Notes: a model not told the origin generated them from the letters alone. 64,000 nt of DNA from Verrucomicrobium sp. BvORR106 (GCF_000739655.1 NZ_BATR01000103.1:1-64000), one strand, 5' to 3'; positions 26,094-36,549 are shown, counted from the first letter of the stretch. Made by a program: numbers and translations.

Positions 26094-27464
26094 TCACACC
26101 CCAATCTGCTCCTGAATCGCCGCTGCGATCTTGCCAGCCTGATCCTCGATGTACTCGGGATCGCGACCTTCGATGAGCAGGCGGATGAGAGGCTCGGTAC
26201 CGGAGTAGCGCAGCAGCACGCGGCCGAGGCGGCCGAGCTTCTTCTCGGTTTGAATGATAAGAGCATTGGCGGCTTCCAGTTCCTGAATGGCCGGCTTGGA
26301 TTTCACACGCAGGTTGCGCTTGGCCTGGGGGAAGGGGGAGAGCACTTTGCGGAGTTCGCTCAGCGGCTCGCCCGTCTCGGCCATGATCTTCAGGATCTGG
26401 AGGGCGGCGATGAGGCCATCCCCGGTGGAAGCGTGATCGCGGAAGACGATGTGACCGCTTTCCTCGGCACCAAAGTTGAGGTCCTGTTTCCGCATGGCGG
26501 CGATCACGTAGCGGTCGCCCACGTCGGTGCGGATCACCTTGCCACCCATGCCCGTGACGAGATCGTCCAGGCCGTAATTGCTCATGGTGGTGACCACGGC
26601 AGTGCTCTCGCGGAGGGTGCCTTTGCGCAGCATGGAGACCACGGCGATGGCGATCAGTTCATCACCGCTGAGGCGCTGGCCCAGTTCATCACACAGGGCC
26701 ACGCGGTCGGCATCCCCATCGTGGGATACGCCGACCTGGGCTCCCGTTTGGGCGACGAGGGCCTCAATGATCTCCGGGTGGGTGCACCCGCAATGAAGGT
26801 TGATATTGGCTCCGTCCGGGGAGGAATGGAAGGGGATCACCTCGGCACCGAGGCGCTTCAGCGTCTCCGTGCTCGTGAAAGAGGCGGCCCCGTTCGCGTT
26901 ATCGAGGGCGATCTTCATGCCGTTGAGCCGGCGGCTCTGCATGGAAGCCATGGCGTGGGCGATGTAACGCTCGGCGGATCCTTGCAGCACGTGGGTGCGG
27001 CCGATGGCGGTCTCGTGCGGTCGGTTGGCCAGCAGAGCCTCATTTGACATGGCGGCCTCGATGAGCAGTTCCTCGTCATCCGTCAGCTTGTAGCCGTCAC
27101 CGCCCACGAACTTGATGCCGTTGTCGTAGAAAGGGTTGTGGGAGGCGGAAACGACCGCGCCAAAGCTGGCTCCCTCCTGTTGGGTGATCAGCGCCACTGC
27201 CGGAGTGGGGACCAGTCCACACAGGTGCACATCCACCCCCATGGAGTTGAGACCTGCCACGAGGGCCGCCTCCAGCATGTCTCCGGAGAGGCGGGAATCA
27301 CGGCCCACGATGCAGCAGGGGCGGGCACCTCTGCGGGATGCCCCCTGGCCAAGCACCTTGGCAGCCGCCTGACCCAGGCGCATGACGAATTCCGGCGTCA
27401 TGGGGTGTTTGTTGGCCACTCCTCGCACACCGTCGGTACCAAAGTATTGTCGCTTCGCTGACAT
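26094..27464 (-). CDS. glmM: Phosphoglucosamine mutase
   Basis: 456 residues. Interconverts glucosamine 6- and 1-phosphate on the way to UDP-GlcNAc, the substrate of the MurA encoded at 15731. Start YFGTDGVRGVANKHPMTPEF; phosphoserine Ser108 in VSASHNPFYDNGIKF; metal loop DGDADR (SHDGDADRVALCD); sugar-binding GAEESGH; and phosphate-binding RYSGTEPLIR near the C-terminus. ATG at 27464 gives the normal family length; the frame is open 41 codons further upstream. Confidence 0.97.
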   Translation of the reverse strand: MSAKRQYFGTDGVRGVANKHPMTPEFVMRLGQAAAKVLGQGASRRGARPCCIVGRDSRLSGDMLEAALVAGLNSMGVDVHLCGLVPTPAVALITQQEGASFGAVVSASHNPFYDNGIKFVGGDGYKLTDDEELLIEAAMSNEALLANRPHETAIGRTHVLQGSAERYIAHAMASMQSRRLNGMKIALDNANGAASFTSTETLKRLGAEVIPFHSSPDGANINLHCGCTHPEIIEALVAQTGAQVGVSHDGDADRVALCDELGQRLSGDELIAIAVVSMLRKGTLRESTAVVTTMSNYGLDDLVTGMGGKVIRTDVGDRYVIAAMRKQDLNFGAEESGHIVFRDHASTGDGLIAALQILKIMAETGEPLSELRKVLSPFPQAKRNLRVKSKPAIQELEAANALIIQTEKKLGRLGRVLLRYSGTEPLIRLLIEGRDPEYIEDQAGKIAAAIQEQIGV

Positions 27465-27543
27465 GGGAGGGCGGTTGTACCTCAAATGCCCGGCGAAGTC
27501 AAAAGCGAGCTGGGGTGGTATTTGGCGCACTTTTGCCAGGGAA

Positions 27544-27571
27544 CCCCTGCCCGCTGATGGCGGGGCAGGGG
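27544..27571. repeat. GC-rich hairpin between glmM and the FecR/LamG gene
   Basis: CCCCTGCCCGC / GCGGGGCAGGGG with one bulged G and a 5-nt loop. It follows the stop of the minus-strand FecR/LamG gene but no T-run follows, so terminator activity is uncertain. Confidence 0.5.
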
Positions 27572-27618
27572 AGCGGGATGAAATCAACGGTGGGTCCTGA
27601 TGGCAAAGCGCCGCGGAT

Positions 27619-29310
27619 TCAGCGAACGCTCGCGGCGCGTGCTTGGATCTCCTCGGACGTCAACAGTCGGTCGTAGATCGCGACCTCGGCCATTTTGCCA
27701 GCGAAGGGCCGCTGGAGCTGCCCCGGAGCTCGTCCTTCATTGTACCGGAGGCACCCGAACTGGATGGTGCAGGGAATCTCCGGGGCGAAGGGATCGGCTT
27801 CAGCTTTCCCCACCAGATGGCCATTCAGGTACAGCTCCATCTTCCCGTTCGTCTGTTGGGCTACCAGGTGGTGCCACTGATAGGGAAGAAACTTGGGCTC
27901 AGTGTAAATGTTGATCCCGCCGCCGCTGCCAGCGGGCCAGCGGGTGAGGTAGCGGACAATTCCTGGGCGTGGGCTCCGGCCGGGCTGGCGCACGGCCAGT
28001 TCCAGCAGTTCCAGGTGATCGTTCGGGGCTTTGCCAGTCGTCAGGGCGAAGAGGCTCATTTGTTCGGTGGTGGTACTGGCAAACCACATCTCCACCGCAT
28101 GGGCAGCACCTGGTGCCAGCCAGGGCTCAACGGCGGACATGGCCCCTGGGTTCGTCTTGCCCCCCAAATGGCCGACGGTTCGCGCGGTGGGAGATTCGGG
28201 CGAAGCGGGTTCGAGACGGACGCCGCCCACGAGGCGCAGTGCAGGGGCACCAGTGACTTCGTTCGGGATCAATCCCTGCTCCAGGCGGTCCATCCGCCAG
28301 TAGTGAACCGGGCGGGAGGCGATGATCTTTTCCTCGTACCCCGCGGCAAGTTGCAGCGGGGGAACGTGAAGCTCCGTGGCAGGCAGAAATCCGGCAGGAT
28401 CCGGCGTTGTGGTGAGGATCTCGCCCGTGGAGGGGATCAACTTGGCGGACTGTTGAGCGGTGAGGAGTTCCGTGCGTACGCCTTCCTGACCTGGGATGCG
28501 GAGGGAGGCCTCGGCTTCGCCTTCAAACACGGCCACCTGGGTGTTGCCGTCTTTCCCGACGGAGACCCCCAGCTCTGTGCCCAGATCCGTCACGGCCCCG
28601 CCGGGGGTTTCAATGCAGAACCCTTCAGCACCTTTGGGCACTCGCAGCCGCACGCGACCATCGTGGCAGAGGACGCGATCCGCGGTGAGAAGGTCGAGTT
28701 TGGCTGGTCCTTCCACATGCAGCACGACCCCGCTGGCGAACATGAGGCTCAACCGGCCTGACTTCAGCACCAGAGGACCGGCCGTGAGGTTCATGCCGCT
28801 GGCTGGCGGCTGTGATCCCCAAGTGCCGCCCCCTTGGGCAGCCTCCACCTGCACCAGAACGGCCAAGGGAGGAGACTTGCGCAGGTCTCCTTCCGGACCG
28901 GTCGGACGCATGGTCATGTAGAACGTCAGAAATCCGGCCACAGCGATCGTGGCGGCAAGCCCCAGCCAAGGCCACTTCGCTGCCCCTTGGACTGGTTGAA
29001 GCGAGGGTTCATCATGAAGGGCGGCGCGCAAAGTAGCGTCAAACTCCTCGTCTTCATTGGAGTTGCCTGAGCCTGCGTTTTCGATGCCAAGGACCTCGCT
29101 CAATTCAAGCCAGCGGGGTTCCGGGGCTTGAGAAAGCCGGGCCTGAGTCAAGGTCCAGACTTGCTGGGCCAGCGCTGTGCGGAAGGGCTCGTCATCACGC
29201 ACTCGTTGCAGAAGCTCGGCAGTCCGCTCCTCGTTGAGTCCGTGAGAGCCCTCCTGCCAGGCGATGAGGGCGTCTTGGAGGTCTTTTTCAAATGTTGATT
29301 CAGGATTCAC
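27619..29310 (-). CDS. FecR-domain protein with C-terminal LamG-like domain
   Basis: 563 residues. A cytoplasmic N-terminus, one membrane helix (about 112-132, LGLAATIAVAGFLTFYMTM), a FecR domain (about 170-270; IETPGGAVTDLGTELGV and VAVFEGEAEASL) and a concanavalin-like LamG domain at 340-555 (VEMWFASTTTE, WHHLVAQQTNGKMELYLNG, AEVAIYDRLLTSEEI). FecR proteins control a partner ECF sigma factor, here the gene directly upstream whose stop it overlaps. GTG at 29310 is preferred because GGAGG lies 6 bp upstream. This FecR-LamG arrangement is typical of Planctomycetes/Verrucomicrobia. Confidence 0.88.
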   Translation of the reverse strand: MNPESTFEKDLQDALIAWQEGSHGLNEERTAELLQRVRDDEPFRTALAQQVWTLTQARLSQAPEPRWLELSEVLGIENAGSGNSNEDEEFDATLRAALHDEPSLQPVQGAAKWPWLGLAATIAVAGFLTFYMTMRPTGPEGDLRKSPPLAVLVQVEAAQGGGTWGSQPPASGMNLTAGPLVLKSGRLSLMFASGVVLHVEGPAKLDLLTADRVLCHDGRVRLRVPKGAEGFCIETPGGAVTDLGTELGVSVGKDGNTQVAVFEGEAEASLRIPGQEGVRTELLTAQQSAKLIPSTGEILTTTPDPAGFLPATELHVPPLQLAAGYEEKIIASRPVHYWRMDRLEQGLIPNEVTGAPALRLVGGVRLEPASPESPTARTVGHLGGKTNPGAMSAVEPWLAPGAAHAVEMWFASTTTEQMSLFALTTGKAPNDHLELLELAVRQPGRSPRPGIVRYLTRWPAGSGGGINIYTEPKFLPYQWHHLVAQQTNGKMELYLNGHLVGKAEADPFAPEIPCTIQFGCLRYNEGRAPGQLQRPFAGKMAEVAIYDRLLTSEEIQARAASVR

Positions 29311-29872
29311 TGGCAACCTCCTTTTCCACGCATTCGCGCAGCAGTTTCAGAGCTCGATATTGCAGTTGGTACACGGCACCGACGGTGGTTTGCATCTCCT
29401 CAGCGAGCGCGGTCGACTTCCCACCATCCATCCAGCCCCGCACGACCTGGCGCATGCGTTCAGGCAGCTTGTGAATGCAACCGAGCATGGCCTGAAGCTG
29501 TGCCGCCCCGGTGCGTCCCGCCTCTTCGTCCAGGTCTTTGGCCAGGAAGGTGGAGGCGTCTTTACGAAACTTTTCCAGGGCATCGTGCCGGCGGCCCGAT
29601 TTCTCAAAGTACTTGAGCAGCTTGTTGCGGGCGATGCCGCGAAGCCAGGCTCCAAGATCTTGGTCGCGCCGAAACTTGGGGAGCCCGCGATAGGCGGCGA
29701 TGAAAGTCTCCTGGGCCACATCATCCACGTCATCCAGATGGTACATCTGGCTTGCCAGATAGGCCCGCAGGGAGGGGCGGTAGGCATGAACGATGGTGAG
29801 AAACGCATCGGCATTGCCGTTCAGGACGGCCTGGATGGTTTCATTCAGCGTGGTTGGCGGGACCTCAGCCAT
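29300..29872 (-). CDS. ECF RNA polymerase sigma factor
   Basis: 190 residues. Region 2 is seen in YHLDDVDDVAQETFIAAYRG followed by DLGAWLRGIARNKLL; region 4 in LPERMRQVVRGWMDGGKSTA and MQTTVGAVYQLQYRALKLLR. The extended linker between them is common in planctomycete-type ECFs. The FecR/LamG gene overlaps its 3' end, and the plus-strand PSD1-DUF1501 pair starts 136 bp away in the opposite direction, so those genes are the likely targets. Confidence 0.92.
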   Translation of the reverse strand: MAEVPPTTLNETIQAVLNGNADAFLTIVHAYRPSLRAYLASQMYHLDDVDDVAQETFIAAYRGLPKFRRDQDLGAWLRGIARNKLLKYFEKSGRRHDALEKFRKDASTFLAKDLDEEAGRTGAAQLQAMLGCIHKLPERMRQVVRGWMDGGKSTALAEEMQTTVGAVYQLQYRALKLLRECVEKEVASES

Positions 29873-30008
29873 TGCCCTAGTATTTCAGGGGCTGATGCCA
29901 TTCTCACGAGAATTCCGGCGATTTCTTCCTAGTTCAGGGGCTGGGCTGCGGAAGGACAATTTTTTGTGAGATATGTCCCATGGTCAGAAAGTTTGGGGAG
30001 TAATCACC

Positions 30009-33000
30009 ATGTTGATCCGCACTCTCCCATCTCCTGGTCGTCGTCACCTTCCTGCCATGCTGGTGGGTGCGGTGATGGCCATGTTGGCCCTTCCTGGACT
30101 GCACTTGGCTGGCGCGGCGGAGCCGTCGGGCAAGGTACGGTTCAATGAGCAGATCCGCCCCATCCTTTCTGACATGTGCTTTCACTGTCACGGGCCAGAT
30201 GACAAGACCCGCGACGCGGATCTCCGGCTGGACACTCGCGAGGGAGCTCTGGAAAATCGCGCCATCGTTCCCGGCAAGCCTGATGAAAGCGAGGTGATGG
30301 TGCGTCTGCTCTCGCATGATCGATCAGAGATGATGCCTCCGCCGAAGGCCAAGAAGCCGCCTCTCACCGAGGCACAGGTGGCCACGATCCGCCGCTGGAT
30401 CGAGCAGGGGGCCGAATACGAAGGGCATTGGGCCTTCTTGCCGCTGCGGCAGACTCCGCCTCCAGCCCCTAAGAACGAGGCTTGGTCTCGCAATGGAGTG
30501 GACCGGTTCATTTTGTCCCGACTGGAGAAGGAGGGGATTCAACCATCGCCTGAGGCAGACCGGGCCACGCTGATCCGGAGAGTCTCGTTGGATCTGACCG
30601 GGCTGCTGCCCACCCCGGCGGAGGTGAGGGCGTTTGAGAAAGACGCCGATCCACTGGCCTACGAGCGACTGGTGGACCGCTTGCTTGAGAGTCCTCATTA
30701 TGGGGAGCGCTGGGGTCGTCATTGGCTGGACCAAGCCCGCTACGCTGATTCCAATGGGTACACCATCGATGGGGAGCGTGGCATGTGGCCTTACCGGGAC
30801 TGGGTGATCAAGTCCCTCAATGACGACCTCCCGTTCGACCGCTTCACCATTGAGCAACTGGCAGGAGACCTGTTGCCCAAGCCGACCAGGAACCAGCTCA
30901 TCGCCACTGCATTCCACCGGAACACGCTGATCAACGAAGAAGGTGGTACCGACCCAGAGCAGTTCCGCGTCGAAGCGGTGATGGATCGCGTGAACACCAC
31001 CGGGGCGGTCTGGCTGGGGCTCACCGTGGGCTGTGCCCAGTGTCATACCCACAAGTTCGATCCCATAACGCATGAGGACTACTACCGCATGTATGCGTTC
31101 TTCAATCAGGGCACGGACGTGAACAACAAAGGGGCCTCCATGGAAGTGGGGAAAGGGGAGGTCTTTGGCAAGCCCGTCAAGGTCAGCCCGCAGCCTGCGC
31201 CACTGGCGAAGGACGACAAAGCTCCAGCCAGCTCGCAAGCGCCGGGCCCGGATGTCATTCACACCCGTCTCGCCAGCCTGAAGTGGCAGCCGGTCGAGTA
31301 TGTGGAATACGACACTACGGCCAATGCCGGCCTCAAGCTGCTGCCGGACAACTCCCTCCTGGCGGACGGTGGTGGATCCTTCAATGACACCTATCGGGTC
31401 GTGGTGAAAAGCGCCCTGAAGAAAGTCGCGGCAGTGCGTCTCCGCGTGTTGACTCATGAATCCCTGCCCAAGGGAGGTCCAGGCCTGGCGGGGAATGGCA
31501 ACTTTGTGCTCACCGACTTTGATGTCAGCCTGGGCGGAAAAGAATTGCCCATCAAGCTGGCTTCTTCGGACCACTTCCAGCCGAACTATCCCGCCCAAGC
31601 GGCGGCGGATGGCGACGCCAAAACCGGCTGGGCGATCAATGTGGCAAAAGGCTCGGCCAACGGAGCCAAGATGAATGCGGATCACGACGCAGTGTTCGTC
31701 CTGGAGCAGCCGGTGTCTTTGGACGGTCAGCAGCTGGAGGTGAAGCTCCATCACGATCTCAATGAGAAGTATCTCGTGGGGCGTTTTGCCCTGGATGTGG
31801 TGGAGGTCGTGCCGGACCTGCCCAAGTCGGTGCCTCAGGTGGCCAAGGTTCCAAACATACCCGCCACTACGGCCAAGAAGGCCAAGCCGGGTGCCACCGG
31901 TGACACGGCGGAGCTGATGATCATGAAGGATCTGGACACGCCACGGCAGACCTTCCTCTTCCAGCGGGGGGATTTCCTGCGTCCAGACAACAAGCTCGGA
32001 CCGCTGGAGCCCGGGGTGATTGCTGCAGTGCAGGCGGTCATGCCGGAATCTCAACGCCAGGCCTCCTTGAAGAACCGTCTGGATCTGGCCCGCTGGTTGG
32101 TGAATCCCTCGAACCCGCTGACTCCCCGGGTCACGATGAACCGCCTGTGGATGCACTATTTCGGTCGCGGGATTGTGGAGACTGAGGAGGACTTTGGTTC
32201 CCAGGGCTCCACTCCGGTGCATCCGGAGCTGCTGGACTGGCTGGCGGGGGAGTTCATCCGTCAGGGATGGAGCTTCAAGGCCATGCATCGGCTCGTGGTG
32301 AACTCCGCGACCTACCGGCAGAGCTCTCGCAGCCGTCCTGATTTGGCGGAAAAGGATCCGCGGAACCTCTTGCTGGCACGACAGGAGCGCGTGCGGGTGG
32401 AAGCGGAGATCATTCGTGATGCCGGACTCTGCGCCAGTGGTCTGCTGAACCCGGCGGTGGGCGGGCCGAGCGTGCGGCCGCCTCAGCCGGAGGGCGTGTA
32501 TTCCTTTACCCAGAACAAGAAGAACTGGGTCACCGCCGTGGGACCGGATCGCTACCGGCGCGGCATGTACACGCTGTTCTATCGCAGCGCCCCGCATCCG
32601 CTGTTCACCACCTTTGATGCGCCGGACTTTCAGCAGGTCTGCACCCGGCGGTCACGATCCAACACGCCCCTCCAGGCACTGACGGTGGCTAATGACGAGG
32701 CGTTTGTGGAAATGGCGCGTGCCATGGCGGCCCGGCTCTGCAAGGAGCTGCCGGGGCCGGTCTATGCCGGACTCCGTGAGGGGCGGATAGCGCTCGCCTG
32801 TCGCCTCGCCTACGGCCGGGGTCCCTCCCTGGAAGAACTGAAGCTGCTGCAGAGGCTCTCTACCGATCTGCTGGGCGAGTATGGAAAAGACCGCGCTGCG
32901 GCTGAGGCCACCTGGGGGCCGGCTCCGCTGCCTGACAACGTGGCCCTGGCAGAAGCCGCCGCCCTCGTCGGTGTCACCCGTGCCCTCCTGAATACGGACG

Positions 33001-33020
33001 CCTTTGTCACCCGGGAGTGA
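30009..33020 (+). CDS. PSD1/DUF1549-DUF1553 cytochrome-c-like secreted protein, with discoidin-like insert
   Basis: 1003 residues. Signal peptide ([15 protein letters not shown], then AGAA), a PSCyt1 haem-type motif CFHCH near residue 55, DUF1549 (PSCyt2; [13 protein letters not shown], then [18 protein letters not shown]) with a second CxxCH in [13 protein letters not shown], and DUF1553 (PSD1) from about 690 ([48 protein letters not shown]). Between them (about 450-600) is a domain like F5/8-type C ([28 protein letters not shown]) that the paralogue at 36941 lacks. ATG at 30009 has GGGGAG 8 bp upstream and gives a good signal peptide; ATG at 29973 is the alternative. It pairs with the DUF1501 gene 34 bp downstream. 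Confidence 0.9.
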   Translation: MLIRTLPSPGRRHLPAMLVGAVMAMLALPGLHLAGAAEPSGKVRFNEQIRPILSDMCFHCHGPDDKTRDADLRLDTREGALENRAIVPGKPDESEVMVRLLSHDRSEMMPPPKAKKPPLTEAQVATIRRWIEQGAEYEGHWAFLPLRQTPPPAPKNEAWSRNGVDRFILSRLEKEGIQPSPEADRATLIRRVSLDLTGLLPTPAEVRAFEKDADPLAYERLVDRLLESPHYGERWGRHWLDQARYADSNGYTIDGERGMWPYRDWVIKSLNDDLPFDRFTIEQLAGDLLPKPTRNQLIATAFHRNTLINEEGGTDPEQFRVEAVMDRVNTTGAVWLGLTVGCAQCHTHKFDPITHEDYYRMYAFFNQGTDVNNKGASMEVGKGEVFGKPVKVSPQPAPLAKDDKAPASSQAPGPDVIHTRLASLKWQPVEYVEYDTTANAGLKLLPDNSLLADGGGSFNDTYRVVVKSALKKVAAVRLRVLTHESLPKGGPGLAGNGNFVLTDFDVSLGGKELPIKLASSDHFQPNYPAQAAADGDAKTGWAINVAKGSANGAKMNADHDAVFVLEQPVSLDGQQLEVKLHHDLNEKYLVGRFALDVVEVVPDLPKSVPQVAKVPNIPATTAKKAKPGATGDTAELMIMKDLDTPRQTFLFQRGDFLRPDNKLGPLEPGVIAAVQAVMPESQRQASLKNRLDLARWLVNPSNPLTPRVTMNRLWMHYFGRGIVETEEDFGSQGSTPVHPELLDWLAGEFIRQGWSFKAMHRLVVNSATYRQSSRSRPDLAEKDPRNLLLARQERVRVEAEIIRDAGLCASGLLNPAVGGPSVRPPQPEGVYSFTQNKKNWVTAVGPDRYRRGMYTLFYRSAPHPLFTTFDAPDFQQVCTRRSRSNTPLQALTVANDEAFVEMARAMAARLCKELPGPVYAGLREGRIALACRLAYGRGPSLEELKLLQRLSTDLLGEYGKDRAAAEATWGPAPLPDNVALAEAAALVGVTRALLNTDAFVTRE

Positions 33021-33054
33021 TTCCTGAATCTGCCAACCTTTTGATCACCTGCTC

Positions 33055-34536
33055 ATGAATCACTGCACTCCACAACTGCTCGCCGAGACGGAACGCCGCA
33101 TGGTGCACGACCAGACGCGACGTCATTTCCTCGGTCGCTGTGGCATTGGCCTCGGCTCCCTGGCATTGAATCACCTGCTGCAGCAGGACGGATTCGGAGC
33201 CATGGCCCCGGGAAGCTTGAAGATTGATCCCGCCAAGCCGATGTCGCCGCGGGCCGCCCCTCAGGCCGCGACGGCCAAGAATGTGATCTTCCTCTTCATG
33301 GCCGGCGGTCCCAGCCAGTTTGAACTGTTTTCCGATAAGCCGCGTCTTCGTGAGTTCAGCGGGCAAGCCCCTCCGGCCAGTTTGATGGCAGGCAAGCGGT
33401 TCGCCTTCCTGAAAGGCAACGAGACGTTGCTGGGCTCGAACCGCAAGTTTGCGCAGTACGGGCAGAGCGGCATGACCTTGAGCGAACTGCTCCCTCACCA
33501 CCAGAAGATCGTGGATGACGTGTGCTGGCTGCGCGGGGTGAGCACGGATGTGTTCAACCACGGCCCGGCCAAGCTCTTCATGAACACGGGATTTCAGGTG
33601 CCGGGGCGACCCAGCCTGGGAGCCTGGCTCACTTACGGACTGGGCAGCGAGTCCCAGGATCTGCCCGGCTTTGTGGTGCTGCAGAGCGGACCCCGTGGTC
33701 CGCGTGGTGGGAACTCCCTGTGGAGCAGCGGCTTCCTGCCGACCTCTTATCAAGGGGTGCCCTTCCGCAGCAGCGGAGATCCCATCTTAAACCTGCGCAG
33801 CCCTCAGGGTATGTCCCCGGGTCGGGAGAGAAAACTCTATGACACGGTGGCGGCGCTGAATCGCAGCCGTCTGGATGAAGTGGGGGACCCGGAGATCATG
33901 ACGCGCATCAACGCCTATGAAATGGCTGCCCGCATGCAGACCAGTGCCCCGGAACTGATGGACCTCAGCAAGGAGTCTGCCTCCACCCTGGATCTCTACG
34001 GGGTGAAGGCGGGGCAGCCCAGCTTTGCCACCAACTGCCTGCTGGCCCGCCGGTTGGTTGAGCGTGGCACGCGGTTCGTGCAGCTCTATCACACAGACTG
34101 GGATCATCACGGGGACCAGAAGAACAACCTGAGCGATGCCCTGGAGCAGCGGTGCGATGAAGTGGATCAGGCCGCTGCTGCGCTGGTCATGGACCTGAAA
34201 CAGCGGGGCATGTTGAAGGACACTCTGGTGATCTGGGGCGGCGAGTTCGGACGCACGCCGATGGGGGAGGTGCGGCAGACGGTCGGCCGGGACCACCACA
34301 TCGAAGGGTTCACCATGTGGATGGCGGGTGGCGGGGTCAAACCCGGCTGCCTTCACGGTGAAACCGATGAGCTGGGCTTCGGCGTCACCCAGGACCGGGT
34401 GCATGTGCACGACCTGAATGCCACCATCCTGCACCTGCTGGGCTTTGATCACGAGCGGCTGACTTACCGCTTCCAGGGGCGGGACTTCCGCCTCACGGAT
34501 GTGCACGGAGAGGTGGTGAAGGGAATTCTGGGGTAG
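33055..34536 (+). CDS. DUF1501 family secreted protein
   Basis: 493 residues. Tat-type leader DQTRRHFLGRCGIGLGSLAL; a Met at 33100 just before it is an alternative start. Body motifs: SQFELFSDKP, GRPSLGAWLTYGLG, WGGEFGRTPMG, GRDHHIEGFTMWMAGGG and the closing FRLTDVHGEVVKGILG. Always paired with PSD1 proteins in these phyla; both are thought to act in the cell envelope, but no activity is established. It ends just before a 98-bp inverted repeat that separates it from pyrF. Confidence 0.92.
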   Translation: MNHCTPQLLAETERRMVHDQTRRHFLGRCGIGLGSLALNHLLQQDGFGAMAPGSLKIDPAKPMSPRAAPQAATAKNVIFLFMAGGPSQFELFSDKPRLREFSGQAPPASLMAGKRFAFLKGNETLLGSNRKFAQYGQSGMTLSELLPHHQKIVDDVCWLRGVSTDVFNHGPAKLFMNTGFQVPGRPSLGAWLTYGLGSESQDLPGFVVLQSGPRGPRGGNSLWSSGFLPTSYQGVPFRSSGDPILNLRSPQGMSPGRERKLYDTVAALNRSRLDEVGDPEIMTRINAYEMAARMQTSAPELMDLSKESASTLDLYGVKAGQPSFATNCLLARRLVERGTRFVQLYHTDWDHHGDQKNNLSDALEQRCDEVDQAAAALVMDLKQRGMLKDTLVIWGGEFGRTPMGEVRQTVGRDHHIEGFTMWMAGGGVKPGCLHGETDELGFGVTQDRVHVHDLNATILHLLGFDHERLTYRFQGRDFRLTDVHGEVVKGILG

Positions 34537-34550
34537 TCGAAGAAATTGAA

Positions 34551-34648
34551 TTAACCGCAGAGACACAGAGGGCACCGAGGTTTTGGGAATTGGAACTGAG
34601 ATTCTAAAATCCTGAAATTCTCTGTGCCCTCTGTGTCTCTGTGGCTAA
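34551..34648. repeat. Intergenic inverted repeat, family C
   Basis: 29-bp arms, 26 of 29 matching (left arm begins TTAACCGCAGAGACACAGAG; right arm ends CTCTGTGTCTCTGTGGCTAA), with a 40-bp loop. This resembles the CAGAGACACAGAGG type repeats found scattered in environmental bacterial genomes. Confidence 0.85.
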
Positions 34649-34672
34649 TCTAGCGGTCCTTTCCTTCCAGAC

Positions 34673-35422
34673 ATGACCTACCTCGATAAGCTCCGCCATC
34701 GCATCGCAGTTACCGGATCCGGCCTCTGTGTCGGCTTGGACATCCGCCTGGAGAAGGCAGACGACGCTGCCCGGGCGTTCATCGCGGACGTCATCACTCA
34801 GACGGCTCCCTACACGGCGGTGTACAAGCCCAACTCGGCCTACTTTGAGGCGCTGGGCTGGGAGGGGATGAAGCTCCTTCAGGAAACGATCGCCCTCATC
34901 CCCAAGGACATCCCGGTGATCCTGGATGCCAAGCGCGGCGATATTGGCGAGACCCAGCGGTACTACGCGAAGGCTTGTTTCGACATCCTCGGCGCTGACG
35001 CCGTCACGCTCAATCCGTACATGGGACGGGACACCCTGGAGCCGTTCTTGGATTATCAGGACAAGGGCATCTATCTTCTGGGGGTGACCTCCAATCCGGG
35101 AGCAGTCGATATTGAACTGCAAACCTTACTGGGTGGGGGACAGGTGTTTGAGCTCGTGGGCAAGATGACCGCCCAGCATCCCCAAGCCGGTCTGGTGCTG
35201 GGGCTGACCAACGCCACGCCGGAAACGCTGGCCCGCATTCCCGATGTGCCTTTGCTCATTCCCGGGTTGGGAGCCCAGGGTGGGGACATCGCCGCGCTTC
35301 ATGGCGCGGCCCGCACGGCGCCTTCCGTGGTGAATGTCTCACGTGGCATTCTTTATGCCGAGCCGGAGCTGACCTTTGCCCAGAAGGCCGAGAAGTGGGC
35401 CCGGGTGATCGCAGGCAAGTGA
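34673..35422 (+). CDS. pyrF: Orotidine 5'-phosphate decarboxylase (type 2)
   Basis: 249 residues. Converts OMP to UMP, the last step of pyrimidine synthesis. Catalytic Asp-Lys-Asp motif in LDAKRGDIGETQRYYA, phosphate-binding region LLIPGLGAQGGDI and VNVSRGILYA, all typical of the longer type-2 enzyme. ATG at 34673. It and mdh sit between the two PSD1-DUF1501 pairs on the same strand. Confidence 0.96.
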   Translation: MTYLDKLRHRIAVTGSGLCVGLDIRLEKADDAARAFIADVITQTAPYTAVYKPNSAYFEALGWEGMKLLQETIALIPKDIPVILDAKRGDIGETQRYYAKACFDILGADAVTLNPYMGRDTLEPFLDYQDKGIYLLGVTSNPGAVDIELQTLLGGGQVFELVGKMTAQHPQAGLVLGLTNATPETLARIPDVPLLIPGLGAQGGDIAALHGAARTAPSVVNVSRGILYAEPELTFAQKAEKWARVIAGK

Positions 35423-35533
35423 GGACCGTCACTTCCCCTTGAGGGTAAATTGGGATTTCCCGGACACGGGAACGTCAAATTTTCCCGGCGGACCTTGCGT
35501 TCCGCTCCGGCTTCGCTTTGGTGTGGGCTCTCT

Positions 35534-36520
35534 ATGAAGTCTCCCATCACTGTTGCTGTCACCGGAGCGGCTGGCCAGATCGGCTACTCCCTGCTTTTCC
35601 GCATCGCCTCCGGTTCCATGTTTGGCCCGGATCAACCGGTGGCCCTCAGGCTGATTGAAATCGAACCCGCTCTTCCGACCCTCGGTGGCGTGGTGATGGA
35701 GCTCGATGACTGCGCCTTCCCGCTGGTGCACAGCATCACCCCCACTTCCGACCTCAACGAAGGCTTCCGTGGGGTGAACTGGGCTCTGCTTGTCGGTTCC
35801 GTGCCGCGCAAAGCCGGGATGGAGCGCAAGGACCTGCTCAACATCAACGGGAAGATCTTCGTGGGCCAGGGCCAGGCGATCGCCAAGAACGCCGCCTCCG
35901 ATGTGCGCGTGCTCGTGGTGGGCAACCCATGCAACACCAACTGTCTCATCGCGATGAACAACGCCAAGGAAGTGCCGGCTGAGCGCTGGTTCGCCATGAC
36001 GCGTTTGGACGAGAACCGCGCCAAGTCCCAGCTCGCTCAGAAGGCTGGCGTGCACACCACGGATGTGACCAATCTGGCCATCTGGGGCAACCACTCCGCG
36101 ACCCAGTATCCTGACTTCACCAACGCCAAAATCAAAGGCCAGGCTGTGACCGAAGTGATCAGCGATCAGGCCTGGCTCGAAGGCGAATTCATCACCACCG
36201 TGCAGCAGCGTGGTGCGGCCATCATCAAGGCCCGTGGATCTTCCTCCGCCGCCTCCGCCGCCAACGCGGTGGTGGACACCGTGAAGTCCCTCGTGACGCC
36301 GACCCCGGCGGGCGACTGGACCAGCGTGGCCGTCGTTTCCGATGGCAGCTACGGCGTGGAGAAGGACATCATCACTTCCTTCCCGATCCGCATGGACGGC
36401 TCCAAGTGGGAGATCGTGCAGGGCGTACCGGTCAGCGAGTTCAGCCAGGGCAAGATCAACGCCACCATCAACGAGCTCAAGGAAGAGCGCGATGCGGTGA
36501 AGGAACTGGGCCTCATCTAA
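35534..36520 (+). CDS. mdh: Malate dehydrogenase (NAD)
   Basis: 328 residues of the cytosolic-type malate dehydrogenase family (similar length to eukaryotic and Thermus enzymes). NAD site [18 protein letters not shown], catalytic His in [12 protein letters not shown], substrate Arg region [14 protein letters not shown], and [16 protein letters not shown] at 35534 fits the family N-terminus. Followed by a strong terminator. Confidence 0.96.
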   Translation: MKSPITVAVTGAAGQIGYSLLFRIASGSMFGPDQPVALRLIEIEPALPTLGGVVMELDDCAFPLVHSITPTSDLNEGFRGVNWALLVGSVPRKAGMERKDLLNINGKIFVGQGQAIAKNAASDVRVLVVGNPCNTNCLIAMNNAKEVPAERWFAMTRLDENRAKSQLAQKAGVHTTDVTNLAIWGNHSATQYPDFTNAKIKGQAVTEVISDQAWLEGEFITTVQQRGAAIIKARGSSSAASAANAVVDTVKSLVTPTPAGDWTSVAVVSDGSYGVEKDIITSFPIRMDGSKWEIVQGVPVSEFSQGKINATINELKEERDAVKELGLI

Positions 36521-36549
36521 GGGGAGTCCCAACGATCTGATATTTCTGG

